This document shows, piece by piece, positions 8,626 to 15,932 of a stretch of DNA of 34,314 bases. The translations under genes and the position numbers were made by a program. Source of the stretch: Prevotella sp. CAG:485 (GTDB lineage Bacteria; Bacteroidota; Bacteroidia; Bacteroidales; Muribaculaceae); contig FR897884.1 in assembly GCA_000437495.1 (NCBI GenBank), positions 43,158 to 77,471 of the forward strand, written 5' to 3'. The stretch's first letter is position 1, and each line of letters begins with the position of its first letter. Below the pieces are notes generated by a model that had not been told where the DNA came from, made no database searches, and was given only the letters and a program-made list of their open reading frames with translations.

Positions 8626-11382
8626 TTAGAAACTGTATGTTATTGAAAGGTTGAAATTACGTCCGGGTTTATAGCTGCGTGTGGTTTCTTCGATGTGCTT
8701 TTTTTGACCCGACACCACAACTTCCTCAATCTGCTTGAACAGATACCGTTCGGCAAGGATGTCTCTTACAGAGGCCTTCAGCTCCCAGTGTCCGAATTTC
8801 TTGCCAAACGAGAGGTCTAATGAGTTGCGCGGCATTTCGTATGAGTTGGGAATATTGCGGGCGTTACCATCTGCTCCGGTTCCATATTTGTTTCCCACCC
8901 CGACAATGCGTTTGCCGATTCGGTTATATAACACCGCCGCAGACCAGTCGTTATGATTGTAAAATATACCCGTGTTGATGATGTAAGGCGACTGACCTTG
9001 CATGGGACGATCGATGTTGTTGCCTTTGTTGAATGTAACTTTGCTTTTAATCAGTGCGCCGTTGAACGAAACGCTGAAATCGTAAAGGCCTATGAAGCCG
9101 AGGTTCTTGCGGATGTCGAGTTCTATGCCGTAATTGTTGGCTCCTTTGGCGTTGATATAGGAGTATATGAGGTCGGTGCCGCCGGCTACGGTGTAAGTCC
9201 ATTCTATAGGGTCGGTGAATTTTTTATAGAACAGTGCCACCGACACCATTTCATTCTTTGACGGATACCACTCATAGCGTAAATCAACATTCTGAATATA
9301 GGCGGCTTTCAGGTTGTAGTTTCCCATAACGCTGCTGCCCAGGTCGAAATCATAATATACCGAAGGGGCAAGTTCACGAAATTCCGGACGGTTGGTAGAG
9401 CGTCCGTAAGCTGCCCTGACCTGATGATGGTCGTTGAAACGGTAGCTCACATTTACCGAGGGAAAGAAGTCCCTGTAATAATAGTGAGTGTCTTGAAGGC
9501 TTTTTTTCGACTGTCGGGTGTTCATCCTCAGCAACTGGTCAACATACTCATACCTCACTCCCGCATAGACTGTAAGAGCGCGCCATGGAACATTGATGCC
9601 CACATATCCTGCAACCTGACTGCTGCTTGCCTTATAGCTATTGAGGAAATTGACATTCTCATACAGATAGAGTTTGTCGGGTCCATAGTTTTCACGAATC
9701 AACACTTGGCCGGTAACATCGGGATTGAACATAAAGCCCGCAGGCAGGTTATTGTCAGGTTGCCAGCCATACTGAAATTCCCGCACGTCATAGTTCCGAT
9801 AACGATATTCTCCATATAGCCCGGCCTTTAACACCGGTTCAATTTCTCTGAAAGAGAACTCCTGGCGGTAGTTGGTGTTGAGCGAAGCCGTATGCTCTCT
9901 AAGCCTTGTAAATTCGCGACTTATGCGGTAGATGCCCATACGTTGGTCGGTACGGTCGGTAAGCTGTATCAGCCTGCGGTCAGGCATATCACGGTCGGAA
10001 TAGGCGTAACCGGCGCTCCAGTCGAGCAGTGATGCCCCGCTGAATTCATGGCGGCCAGTAAACTGCGAGTTGAATGTATTGCGAGTGGTGTAATAATACT
10101 CCATGTCCTGAATATTGTCGGGCTGCGAATTGAAGCCGATGCGGTCGGAGTATCGGTTCTTGACAATGCGATTGTAAATGTTCTTCCATTCAAAACGATG
10201 CATGTTGCTTTGCGGAAGAAAAGAGAGATTCAGCAGTGCTCCGAGTTTCCGGTCGTTGGTATATTGGTTGTCGGTAGCCTTGCGGAGATAGACCGGGGTG
10301 TCGTTGGTCACATCGTATGGGCCGTAAAGAGAGTTCTCCATATTCAACAGAGTGTGGTATGAGTCGGAGAAGTTGAAGCCTGCCAGCAATCCGAGAGTTG
10401 CTCCTGATTCAAATCGCCAGCGATTGTTGTAAGAGGCATTGACCTTCAGGTCGCCAATGGGCTTTCTTTCATAGATTTTCCAGTCGTTGTTGAAGCCGTT
10501 GTTGAGCGGGTCGATACGGTTCGCGAACCCCGGATAAGTATGCAATGGCGCATCGAATCCTCCGTAGTAATACTTTCCTCCTCCTTTGTAATATTTGAAT
10601 TCGCGGAAATGCGTCATGTCGTTCCATGATGTTCCGAGCGAGATGCTAAATCCTTGTTTTGCAGGCTGATACTTTGTCCGTATCATCACGAAGCCGCCCG
10701 TGAAGTCCGACGGATATTCGGGTGCGGGACTTTTGACTATGACGATGTTGTCGAGCTGCGAACTTGGTATAATGTCGAATGAGAAGGCTCTTGAATCAGA
10801 CTCCGAGCTGGGCACCGCGCTGCCGTTGAGCCACACATTATTGTATCTCTGCGAGAGACCCCGCACCATTACGAACTTGTCGTCGATGATAGAGATTCCC
10901 GGCACTCGGCGAATGACCTCAGAGGCATCCTTGTCCTGCGTCTTGGCTATCTGCTGCGCCGACACTCCCGTCTGCACCACATCACTCTTTTTCTCTTCTT
11001 CTATCATTGCCGTTTCGGTGTCTTTCCTCTTTATGGCTGTTATTGTAACCTCGGCAAGAGCTATCGCATCCTGCCTCATCGGAATGTCTATGGTGATAAT
11101 TTCATCACCTGCCGGAATGCGCCGCGTAATAAGAGTGTCGCGGTAGCCGATATACTTTACGGCGAACTTATAAGTGCCTTCGGGCAGTTGAATGGAGTAA
11201 ATGCCGTCTTTGTCCACTATGGATCCCCGATTACCGGGATTTGCAAGAATCGACGCTCCGATAAGGGGTTCGGCTGTGCTTGCATCAAATATCTTTCCTT
11301 TCACTATGCCCGCTTCCATATTGGCATAGCATGCAGCGATGGCTGTCAGAGTAAGACTTAGCCGTAGTCTTTTCAAATTCAT
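8626..11382 (-). CDS. TonB-dependent outer membrane receptor with carboxypeptidase-regulatory-like N-terminal domain
   Basis: 918 residues from the ATG at 11382, chosen because MNLKRLRLSLTLTAIAACYA is a good signal peptide; an ATG at 11412 would add ten residues. Domains in order: a beta-sandwich CarboxypepD_reg-like domain (about 25-110, starting VKGKIFDASTAEPLIGASI), a plug domain (about 135-250, with DASEVIRRVPGISI and RGLSQRYNNVWLNG), and a 22-strand type barrel ending in NLSITYSF with the terminal aromatic residue expected for BAM insertion. Such receptors import large substrates using energy from TonB-ExbBD. There is no SusD partner; instead a lipoprotein gene follows. The substrate cannot be inferred, though the pairing suggests the lipoprotein captures it. 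Confidence 0.92.
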   Translation of the reverse strand: MNLKRLRLSLTLTAIAACYANMEAGIVKGKIFDASTAEPLIGASILANPGNRGSIVDKDGIYSIQLPEGTYKFAVKYIGYRDTLITRRIPAGDEIITIDIPMRQDAIALAEVTITAIKRKDTETAMIEEEKKSDVVQTGVSAQQIAKTQDKDASEVIRRVPGISIIDDKFVMVRGLSQRYNNVWLNGSAVPSSESDSRAFSFDIIPSSQLDNIVIVKSPAPEYPSDFTGGFVMIRTKYQPAKQGFSISLGTSWNDMTHFREFKYYKGGGKYYYGGFDAPLHTYPGFANRIDPLNNGFNNDWKIYERKPIGDLKVNASYNNRWRFESGATLGLLAGFNFSDSYHTLLNMENSLYGPYDVTNDTPVYLRKATDNQYTNDRKLGALLNLSFLPQSNMHRFEWKNIYNRIVKNRYSDRIGFNSQPDNIQDMEYYYTTRNTFNSQFTGRHEFSGASLLDWSAGYAYSDRDMPDRRLIQLTDRTDQRMGIYRISREFTRLREHTASLNTNYRQEFSFREIEPVLKAGLYGEYRYRNYDVREFQYGWQPDNNLPAGFMFNPDVTGQVLIRENYGPDKLYLYENVNFLNSYKASSSQVAGYVGINVPWRALTVYAGVRYEYVDQLLRMNTRQSKKSLQDTHYYYRDFFPSVNVSYRFNDHHQVRAAYGRSTNRPEFRELAPSVYYDFDLGSSVMGNYNLKAAYIQNVDLRYEWYPSKNEMVSVALFYKKFTDPIEWTYTVAGGTDLIYSYINAKGANNYGIELDIRKNLGFIGLYDFSVSFNGALIKSKVTFNKGNNIDRPMQGQSPYIINTGIFYNHNDWSAAVLYNRIGKRIVGVGNKYGTGADGNARNIPNSYEMPRNSLDLSFGKKFGHWELKASVRDILAERYLFKQIEEVVVSGQKKHIEETTRSYKPGRNFNLSITYSF

Positions 11383-11409
11383 ACAAATCGTTCTTATCAT
11401 TTCTGACGG

Positions 11410-11417
11410 CAAAATTA
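11410..11417 (-). promoter_or_regulatory. Possible -7 promoter box before the TonB receptor gene
   Basis: On the minus strand this reads TAATTTTG, matching TAnnTTTG, 27 bases before the chosen ATG. The -33 element is not clear. A 10-bp palindrome (AACAATTGTT, 11454-11463) lies about 37 bases upstream of the box. Confidence 0.45.
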
Positions 11418-11603
11418 TGGCCGACTTGTTTCATGATTTTTTCAGATTTGTTGAACAATTGTTAAATCGACTTTCGGTGTTAAGTTTTTGTGAAATTATT
11501 TCGACATTCAATCTATTATAAGAATGTACTTCCTTTTGAGCCAATGTACTCAGTGATTTTTGAAAGTCTCATCGGCATTGAATTGTCTTACCCTGAAAAA
11601 AAG

Positions 11604-11623
11604 TTGACTCCCAAAAGAGTCAA
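11604..11623 (+). promoter_or_regulatory. Hairpin directly before the OrfA-like gene
   Basis: TTGACTC, loop CCAAAA, GAGTCAA forms a perfect 7-bp stem ending 5 bases before the ATG at 11629. It is not followed by a T tract, so it is not a simple terminator; it could mask translation initiation or be a leftover of an element end. Confidence 0.4.
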
Positions 11624-11628
11624 TAAAA

Positions 11629-12036
11629 ATGATAAGATTTCAGAGTCTGCCCCGACAGAAACGTCAGGCAATACGCCGGGAAGTCCTCCGGATGTACGCC
11701 GAAACGGACATGAGCTATGGAGAAATAGCCGAAGTAAATGGGATTCAATGGCGCACAGTTGCGTATATTATTCGTAACTTCGCGTCTGAATTACCCCAAA
11801 TAGCGGTTATGCGAAAGAAAAAGAAAGACATCAGCAGCGAAGATTACGATGCACTGAGAGCCGAAGTAACACGGCTGAGAAAGGAGCTTCGGCACGAGAA
11901 AATGCGCGCGGAAGCACTCGACACGATGATAGATGTTGACGCAGGCAGAGAGTCCGGACCACCGATTGGAAGTGCCTTAGACGCATTAAAAGATGACATA
12001 CAGGCAGAAAAGGAACAGACTTTTGCTATGGACTAA
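11629..12036 (+). CDS. Small helix-turn-helix protein resembling an IS3-type OrfA, without OrfB
   Basis: 135 residues. The N-terminal part (about 8-55) holds a helix-turn-helix of the kind MSYGEIAEVNGIQWRTVAYI. It is followed by a basic run (MRKKKKD) and a coiled coil (about 70-108, LRAEVTRLRKELRHEKMRAE) ending in ALDTMIDV, which closely resembles the leucine-zipper end of IS3-family OrfA proteins from Bacteroidota. The usual basic tail (IRKKxGAK) is replaced by an acidic one, and no OrfB with the DDE catalytic domain follows. It is therefore either a decayed insertion-sequence remnant or a stand-alone regulator derived from one. Terminal inverted repeats were not found. Confidence 0.55.
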   Translation: MIRFQSLPRQKRQAIRREVLRMYAETDMSYGEIAEVNGIQWRTVAYIIRNFASELPQIAVMRKKKKDISSEDYDALRAEVTRLRKELRHEKMRAEALDTMIDVDAGRESGPPIGSALDALKDDIQAEKEQTFAMD

Positions 12037-12055
12037 GAAATTTTTTGTACCTTTG
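12022..12055 (+). promoter_or_regulatory. Promoter reading into a gene-free structured segment
   Basis: TTTG (12022-12025) and TACCTTTG (12048-12055) match the Bacteroidota -33/-7 pair with a slightly long spacer of 22 bases. No plus-strand gene follows for over 2 kb; the transcript would start near 12060 at the foot of the TATCCCC stem. Confidence 0.5.
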
Positions 12056-12058
12056 CCT

Positions 12059-12116
12059 TATCCCCTGGCTACGTTGCCTTCGGGCTATGCCCCCCGGTCA
12101 ACTTCTTACGGGGATA
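12059..12116 (+). ncRNA. Candidate structured small RNA
   Basis: Immediately downstream of a promoter-like pair, a 7-bp closing stem (TATCCCC with GGGGATA) encloses about 44 bases containing a C(TTCG)G tetraloop hairpin, a very stable RNA motif. The true 3' end is not evident; transcription may continue past 12116. No known RNA family is recognised, so this is a structural inference only. Confidence 0.3.
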
Positions 12117-12309
12117 GGACCCGGAAAGTCAACCCGCCTCAGACAATGAGTCAACATCAATAAGAGATAGTAACAAACCGAGTCAACCTTTTTCAGGAAC
12201 GTACAGACATTGCCCTGAGCATTTTCACCAAGTGAGATTCTCTTTTTATCCATAATTCCGTGTTTTGTTGTCTGTAATTCTAACACTACAAAACTCAAGA
12301 TGTTAAGAC

Positions 12310-12334
12310 GTTACCGCCCGGTAACCAAGTTACC
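12310..12334. repeat. Alternating palindrome GTTACC / GGTAAC / GTTACC, operator-like
   Basis: Three copies of one hexamer in alternating orientation: GTTACC (12310-12315), GGTAAC (12320-12325), GTTACC (12329-12334), with spacers of 4 and 3 bases. Any neighbouring two form a hairpin or a dyad. The array abuts a minus-strand -7 box (12336-12343) and covers the predicted transcription start, the expected place for a repressor site. Confidence 0.55.
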
Positions 12335-12335
12335 T

Positions 12336-12343
12336 CAAAGTTA
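12336..12343 (-). promoter_or_regulatory. Minus-strand -7 promoter box next to the palindrome
   Basis: On the minus strand this reads TAACTTTG, matching TAnnTTTG. No good -33 element was found. Transcription would proceed toward 12252 and the possible 51-codon frame. Confidence 0.45.
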
Positions 12344-12403
12344 TAATAGGCCAAACTAACCAGTTAGAGTTTGCCTGTTAACATATTTTAACACACACCG
12401 ACA

Positions 12404-12649
12404 TTACGGTTCAAGCTTAGATTTCTCCATTGCCGAGATTGATGACAAGTCAATCGCAGGATCGTTACGCAAGGCTCCGCTTTCCACCTCTTTCATGGCG
12501 GCGAGGGTTGTGTCGTAAGGCTGATGATACGCAGCATCGAGTAAAACTGTCTCCACAAAATTGTTAAGGCTGCGATTTTCCTTACGGGCAAGTAGTTTCA
12601 GGCGTTCAATCAAATCAATCGGAAGGCGGAAACTCTGGTTCTTTTTCAT
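12404..12649 (-). CDS. Orphan ribbon-helix-helix antitoxin-like protein
   Basis: 81 residues from the ATG at 12649. The frame is open further upstream through the tRNA gene, but MKKNQSFRLPIDLIERLKLL is the natural start: a short beta strand (SFRLP) followed by two helices (LIERLKLLARKE and SLNNFVETVLLDAA) is the ribbon-helix-helix DNA-binding fold of CopG/Arc type antitoxins. The C-terminal part (about 45-81) is polar and would wrap the toxin. Small proteins of this type in Bacteroidales normally precede a RelE/ParE-type toxin gene; none follows here, where the gene-poor stretch begins. It may be a solitary regulator, a remnant that lost its toxin, or an anti-addiction module. Confidence 0.72.
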   Translation of the reverse strand: MKKNQSFRLPIDLIERLKLLARKENRSLNNFVETVLLDAAYHQPYDTTLAAMKEVESGALRNDPAIDLSSISAMEKSKLEP

Positions 12650-12727
12650 GCTATATCCATACTCGTAATATTTTATACTGCTTAGATCAATCTTGAAATT
12701 CAAATATTCATGGAGATGAAAAAAGAA

Positions 12728-12747
12728 ACGCCCTAAAATTAGAGCGT
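12728..12747 (-). terminator. Terminator of the tRNA-Ser transcript
   Basis: On the minus strand the hairpin ACGCTCTAA / TTAGGGCGT (one mismatch) is followed by TTTCTTTTTTC, placing a rho-independent terminator 56 bases after the tRNA. It also separates the tRNA from the antitoxin gene. Confidence 0.7.
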
Positions 12748-12802
12748 CCCCTTTAATTTTGCCCCCACTCATTTGTAAGTGGCTGATTTTCAGCGAGGTT
12801 TG

Positions 12803-12889
12803 CGGAAAGACAGGGATTCGAACCCTGGGTACCCGAAAGGGTACAACGGTTTTCGAGACCGTCCCGTTCGACCACTCCGGCATCTTTCC
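12803..12889 (-). tRNA. tRNA-Ser(CGA)
   Basis: On the minus strand the sequence begins GGAAAGATGCCGGAGTGG and folds into a class II tRNA. Acceptor arms GGAAAGA and TCTTTCC pair fully. The anticodon arm is ACGGT-CTCGAAA-ACCGT, giving anticodon CGA, which reads UCG. A long variable arm (TACCC TTTCG GGGTA-type) marks it as serine, and the T arm is CAGGG-TTCGAAT-CCCTG. The discriminator is G; the CCA end is not fully encoded. Confidence 0.95.
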
Positions 12890-12923
12890 AATATCAGAAA
12901 CGTGGTCTGTGCGTTTCCGGGTG

Positions 12924-12954
12924 CAAAGGTAGGTATTATTTTTGGTTTGACAAA
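12924..12954 (-). promoter_or_regulatory. Promoter of tRNA-Ser
   Basis: On the minus strand TTTG (12954-12951), a 19-base spacer and TACCTTTG (12931-12924) give a full match to the Bacteroidota promoter consensus, about 35 bases before the mature tRNA 5' end. Confidence 0.8.
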
Positions 12955-13009
12955 ATTTCTAACAACTTTTTTTGTCCCGGAAAGGTTGCAGCGTTGGTTA
13001 TGGCGGTTT

Positions 13010-13049
13010 TAACCGGCTCAAAATGGGGACAGTTCTTAGTAGCCGGTTA
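13010..13049. repeat. 9-bp inverted repeat downstream of the EamA transporter gene
   Basis: TAACCGGCT (13010-13018) and AGCCGGTTA (13041-13049) are perfect inverted copies 22 bases apart. No T tract follows on the minus strand, so a role as terminator of the transporter transcript is possible but weak. Confidence 0.45.
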
Positions 13050-13065
13050 GAGAGGGGAATGGTGT

Positions 13066-14010
13066 CTATTTGCGGCGGAAAATTTTCAGACGGTCGCTCG
13101 GGAATTTCAGCTTATCGCTGATTATCAGTCCGCCGATAACGAGGGCGCAGCCTATATAGCCATATAAGGTGATGCCTTCATCGAGGAACAAGGCGCCGGC
13201 AAGCATGGTGATGAGTGGCTGGCCATAAAGGTAGTTGTTGGCGGATATGGGTCCCAGTTTCTTCATGACTTCGTTCCACATCAGGTAACCGGTTACGGAG
13301 CACATTACAACCAGGAAGGCGAAGTTGGAGAAATATTCAGGCTCGCTGAAGTTGAACAACAAGGCTATATGGTCGGCGATTGTCTGCGGCGGCACTGCGT
13401 AGAATAACAGAGGAAGTGAGGACAAAACTCCGTAGAAGAAGAGTTTGCGGGTGATAAAGAGGGTGGAGTAGATGGGTATCAGTCGTTTGACGGCTATGGT
13501 GTAAACGGCCCAGCTCAATGATGCACAGAGCGCCAGGAGGTCTCCTTTAGGCTTTATTACGAACCCTTCGCCATGGCTGCAAATAATGAATCCTACACCG
13601 GCCAGGGCTATCAAAGAGCCTATTATAACTCCGGTCTTAACGCGTGTATGGAAAAAAACGGCCAGAAGGAAAGCAGTGAATAGGGGAGAGACAGAGGCCA
13701 ACAGAGAAACGTTGCCTGCTGTGGTATTTTGCAGTGCGTAGTTTTCGGTAATGAAGTAGAGTGAGCCGGCGCAGATGCCGCAGAGCATGAAGGTGAACTC
13801 GTCGCGCCAGTTGTTGCTGCGTATGTGTTTGAAGGTGAGTATGAGAAGAATCAGATAAGCGGCTGCAAAACGGTATGTGAACATTTCCACGGGCACCAGA
13901 CCGCCATTTACCATTATGACCTTGGTGCTTAGGAATGATGAGCCCCAGCAAATGACTGTGATAATGGCCAACAGGTGTGTGACAATGGCTGCACTTACTG
14001 ACTTCTTCAT
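13066..14010 (-). CDS. EamA-family (DMT superfamily) transporter
   Basis: 314 residues with ten predicted membrane helices arranged as two EamA repeats (about 10-145 and 155-300). The first helix carries ITVICWGSSFLSTKV, matching the WGSSF motif at the start of many DMT transporters, and the repeat boundary reads ICSHGEGFVIKPKGDLLALC. Members export or import small metabolites such as amino acids, nucleobases or sugars across the inner membrane; the substrate cannot be told here. The gene stands alone between the tRNA and the divergent pfp gene and has its own promoter box. The basic C-terminus (KFPSDRLKIFRRK) is predicted cytoplasmic. Confidence 0.9.
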   Translation of the reverse strand: MKKSVSAAIVTHLLAIITVICWGSSFLSTKVIMVNGGLVPVEMFTYRFAAAYLILLILTFKHIRSNNWRDEFTFMLCGICAGSLYFITENYALQNTTAGNVSLLASVSPLFTAFLLAVFFHTRVKTGVIIGSLIALAGVGFIICSHGEGFVIKPKGDLLALCASLSWAVYTIAVKRLIPIYSTLFITRKLFFYGVLSSLPLLFYAVPPQTIADHIALLFNFSEPEYFSNFAFLVVMCSVTGYLMWNEVMKKLGPISANNYLYGQPLITMLAGALFLDEGITLYGYIGCALVIGGLIISDKLKFPSDRLKIFRRK

Positions 14011-14053
14011 GACTATATAAAGTTTAAGGCATCAGGCTTGCTGATTTTCAATG

Positions 14054-14061
14054 CAAAGATA
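14054..14061 (-). promoter_or_regulatory. -7 promoter box before the EamA transporter gene
   Basis: On the minus strand this reads TATCTTTG, matching TAnnTTTG, 43 bases before the ATG. A clear -33 TTTG is not present at the right spacing. Confidence 0.55.
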
Positions 14062-14161
14062 ATAAAAATCCGTGAATCTGCATTATGGGCCTTTGCAAAC
14101 CTGCAAAAATCAACGATTCTTGGTTTAAAGTGTTGAATATTAGGGAGCTAATGAGAGATAA

Positions 14162-14193
14162 TTTGAATAAGTGGCAAACTTTGATTAACTTTG
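14162..14193 (+). promoter_or_regulatory. Promoter of pfp
   Basis: TTTG (14162-14165), exactly 20 bases, then TAACTTTG (14186-14193): a full match to the Bacteroidota promoter. The start would be near 14198, giving a leader of about 50 bases that contains a perfect 6-bp hairpin, CGTCAT-AATA-ATGACG (14211-14226). Confidence 0.8.
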
Positions 14194-14247
14194 CAGCATG
14201 AAAAATGCAGCGTCATAATAATGACGTGGAACACATACAGGTAAATT

Positions 14248-15903
14248 ATGAAAAAGAGTGCATTACAGAAAGCCAGAGAAGCTTATCAGCCCAAGTTGCC
14301 TCGCGCCCTTCAAGGAGCCGTAAAAGTTAAATACGGCAGCAAAACAACCTCTTGCGGCGATGAGGAGGAAATAGCACGGCTGTTCCCTCACACTTACGGT
14401 ATGCCGGTGGTGGAAATGGAACGCGATTCAAGTCCGAAGAGAGTTGAAGAGCCGTTTAACGTTGGCATCATACTGAGTGGCGGCCAGGCACCCGGCGGCC
14501 ATAATGTGGTAAGCGGCATCTTCGACGGCATCAAACGCATAAATTCCGAATGCAGGCTTTATGGCTTCCTTATGGGACCGTCAGGCTTCATAAATCACCA
14601 GTATATGGAGCTTACTGCCAATTATATTCAGCAGTATCGCAACACCGGTGGTTTCGACATTATCGGTTCCGGTCGCACAAAGCTCGAAACGATAGAGCAG
14701 TTTGACAAGGGTCTGACCATTCTGCAGGAACTCAATATCAAGGCGCTGGTGATTATCGGTGGCGACGACTCCAACACCAATGCTGCCGTCCTGGCCGAAT
14801 ATTACAAGGAGATTGGCGCTGATGTGCAGGTTATCGGCGTGCCCAAGACCATTGACGGCGACCTGAAGAACAAGTGGATTGAAACCTCGTTCGGTTTCGA
14901 CACTGCCTGCAAGGTATATTCTGAAATGATAGGCAACATTCAGCGCGACTGTAACTCGTCGAAGAAATACTACCATTTCATCAAGCTCATGGGGCGTTCG
15001 GCCTCGCACATTGCCCTGGAGTGTGCCTTGCAGACTCAACCCAATATCTGCATCATCTCAGAGGAAGTTCAGGCTAAGCGCATGACCCTCGACAACATAG
15101 TCAGCCAGATAGCATATTTCATTGCCGAACGAGCCAAGATTGGATGGAACTTCGGCACGGTGCTGATTCCCGAAGGCCTGATTGAGTTCATCCCCTCAAT
15201 GAAGAAACTGATAGAGGAGCTCAACGACATTCTGGCCGAACACAGCGAGGAGATAGCTCAGTATGAGGAGATAGAGAAGCTGCAGAAGGTTCACAGCTAT
15301 CTGTCGCCTGCAAATGCCGAGCTCTTCAAGTCGCTGCCCAAGCACATAGCCCTGGAGCTGTGTCTTGACCGCGACAGCCACGGCAACGTACAGGTGAGCC
15401 TCATAGAGACCGAAAGCCTCATCTCAGAGATGGTTAGCAAACGCCTCGAAGAGATGGCCGAGCAGGGCCTTTACAGCGGCAAATTCGCCACCCAGCATCA
15501 CTTCTTCGGCTATGAGGGCCGCTGTGCCGACCCGTCGAACTTCGACGCCGATTACACCTACGCTCTTGGCTTCAATGCCGCAATGCTTATCAACGCAGGC
15601 CTCACCGGATATATGTCGTCGATACGCAACCTGATAGCACCCACCGAGGACTGGATTGCCGGCGGCGTGCCCATCACCATGATGATGAACATGGAGCGCA
15701 GGGCCGGCAAGATGAAGCCGGTAATCAAGAAAGCCCTTGTGAACCTCAACGGCAGACCCTATCTGCGTTATGCCTCAATGCGCGAGACCCTCGGTCTGAA
15801 CACCCTTTATCAGTATCCCGGCCCGATTCAGTATTTCGGTCCCTCGGAAATTTGCGACCGTCCTTCCATGACTCTGCTCTTAGAGCATGATCACGACGTC
15901 TGA
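14248..15903 (+). CDS. pfp: Pyrophosphate--fructose-6-phosphate 1-phosphotransferase
   Basis: 551 residues, the long PPi-type phosphofructokinase length. The enzyme reversibly phosphorylates fructose 6-phosphate to fructose 1,6-bisphosphate using PPi and works in glycolysis and gluconeogenesis. Visible motifs: SGGQAPGGHN (about 77-86, phosphate-binding loop), GGDDSNTNAA (171-180), where the second Asp replaces the Gly of ATP-dependent enzymes and blocks ATP, and VPKTIDGDLKN (198-208), where the Lys of PKTIDGD is diagnostic for PPi use. MGRSASHIAL near 249 binds the sugar phosphate. It has a consensus promoter and a strong terminator and is transcribed alone. Confidence 0.96.
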   Translation: MKKSALQKAREAYQPKLPRALQGAVKVKYGSKTTSCGDEEEIARLFPHTYGMPVVEMERDSSPKRVEEPFNVGIILSGGQAPGGHNVVSGIFDGIKRINSECRLYGFLMGPSGFINHQYMELTANYIQQYRNTGGFDIIGSGRTKLETIEQFDKGLTILQELNIKALVIIGGDDSNTNAAVLAEYYKEIGADVQVIGVPKTIDGDLKNKWIETSFGFDTACKVYSEMIGNIQRDCNSSKKYYHFIKLMGRSASHIALECALQTQPNICIISEEVQAKRMTLDNIVSQIAYFIAERAKIGWNFGTVLIPEGLIEFIPSMKKLIEELNDILAEHSEEIAQYEEIEKLQKVHSYLSPANAELFKSLPKHIALELCLDRDSHGNVQVSLIETESLISEMVSKRLEEMAEQGLYSGKFATQHHFFGYEGRCADPSNFDADYTYALGFNAAMLINAGLTGYMSSIRNLIAPTEDWIAGGVPITMMMNMERRAGKMKPVIKKALVNLNGRPYLRYASMRETLGLNTLYQYPGPIQYFGPSEICDRPSMTLLLEHDHDV

Positions 15904-15932
15904 GACACCGACAGCAACAAAAATCTCCATAT

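Larger units (their letters stand above)
12037..12403. other. Gene-poor stretch of 367 bases with promoter, hairpin and palindrome signals
   Basis: No confident protein gene is present. The left half (12059-12116) can fold with TATCCCC (12059-12065) pairing to GGGGATA (12110-12116), enclosing GCC-TTCG-GGC (12076-12085). GTCAAC occurs four times, at 12097, 12128, 12150 and 12182, with irregular spacing. The right half holds an alternating palindrome GTTACC / GGTAAC / GTTACC (12310-12334) next to a minus-strand promoter box. A minus-strand open frame with an ATG at 12252-12250 and stop at 12098 (51 codons, beginning MDKKRISLGENAQGN) is possible but has no recognisable family. Confidence 0.5.

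Noticed and set aside
10700..11146. 148-codon plus-strand frame opposite the TonB receptor gene
   Set aside because: It is antisense to the conserved plug domain and has no promoter, start context or recognisable family.
11490..11777. 95-codon plus-strand frame starting at GTG and overlapping the OrfA-like gene
   Set aside because: It overlaps a frame with a convincing helix-turn-helix and coiled coil; its own composition is not protein-like and no domain is seen.
12121..12134. CCGGAAAGTCAAC as an attachment-site copy of the tRNA-Ser 3' end
   Set aside because: It shares only about ten bases, with a mismatch, with the tRNA end at 12803 and no integrase gene is present, so it is within chance.
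12097..12187. Four GTCAAC copies as a CRISPR-like or iteron array
   Set aside because: The copies are six bases long with irregular spacing (31, 22 and 32 bases) and no conserved flanks, so they do not form an array.
12098..12298. 66-codon minus-strand frame in the gene-poor stretch
   Set aside because: No recognisable domain and the longer start is arbitrary. The shorter version from the ATG at 12252 is mentioned only as a possibility because a promoter box and palindrome lie upstream.
12404..12883. 159-codon version of the antitoxin gene starting inside the tRNA
   Set aside because: The extra N-terminus is translated tRNA-Ser sequence and the terminator region; the family start is the ATG at 12649.
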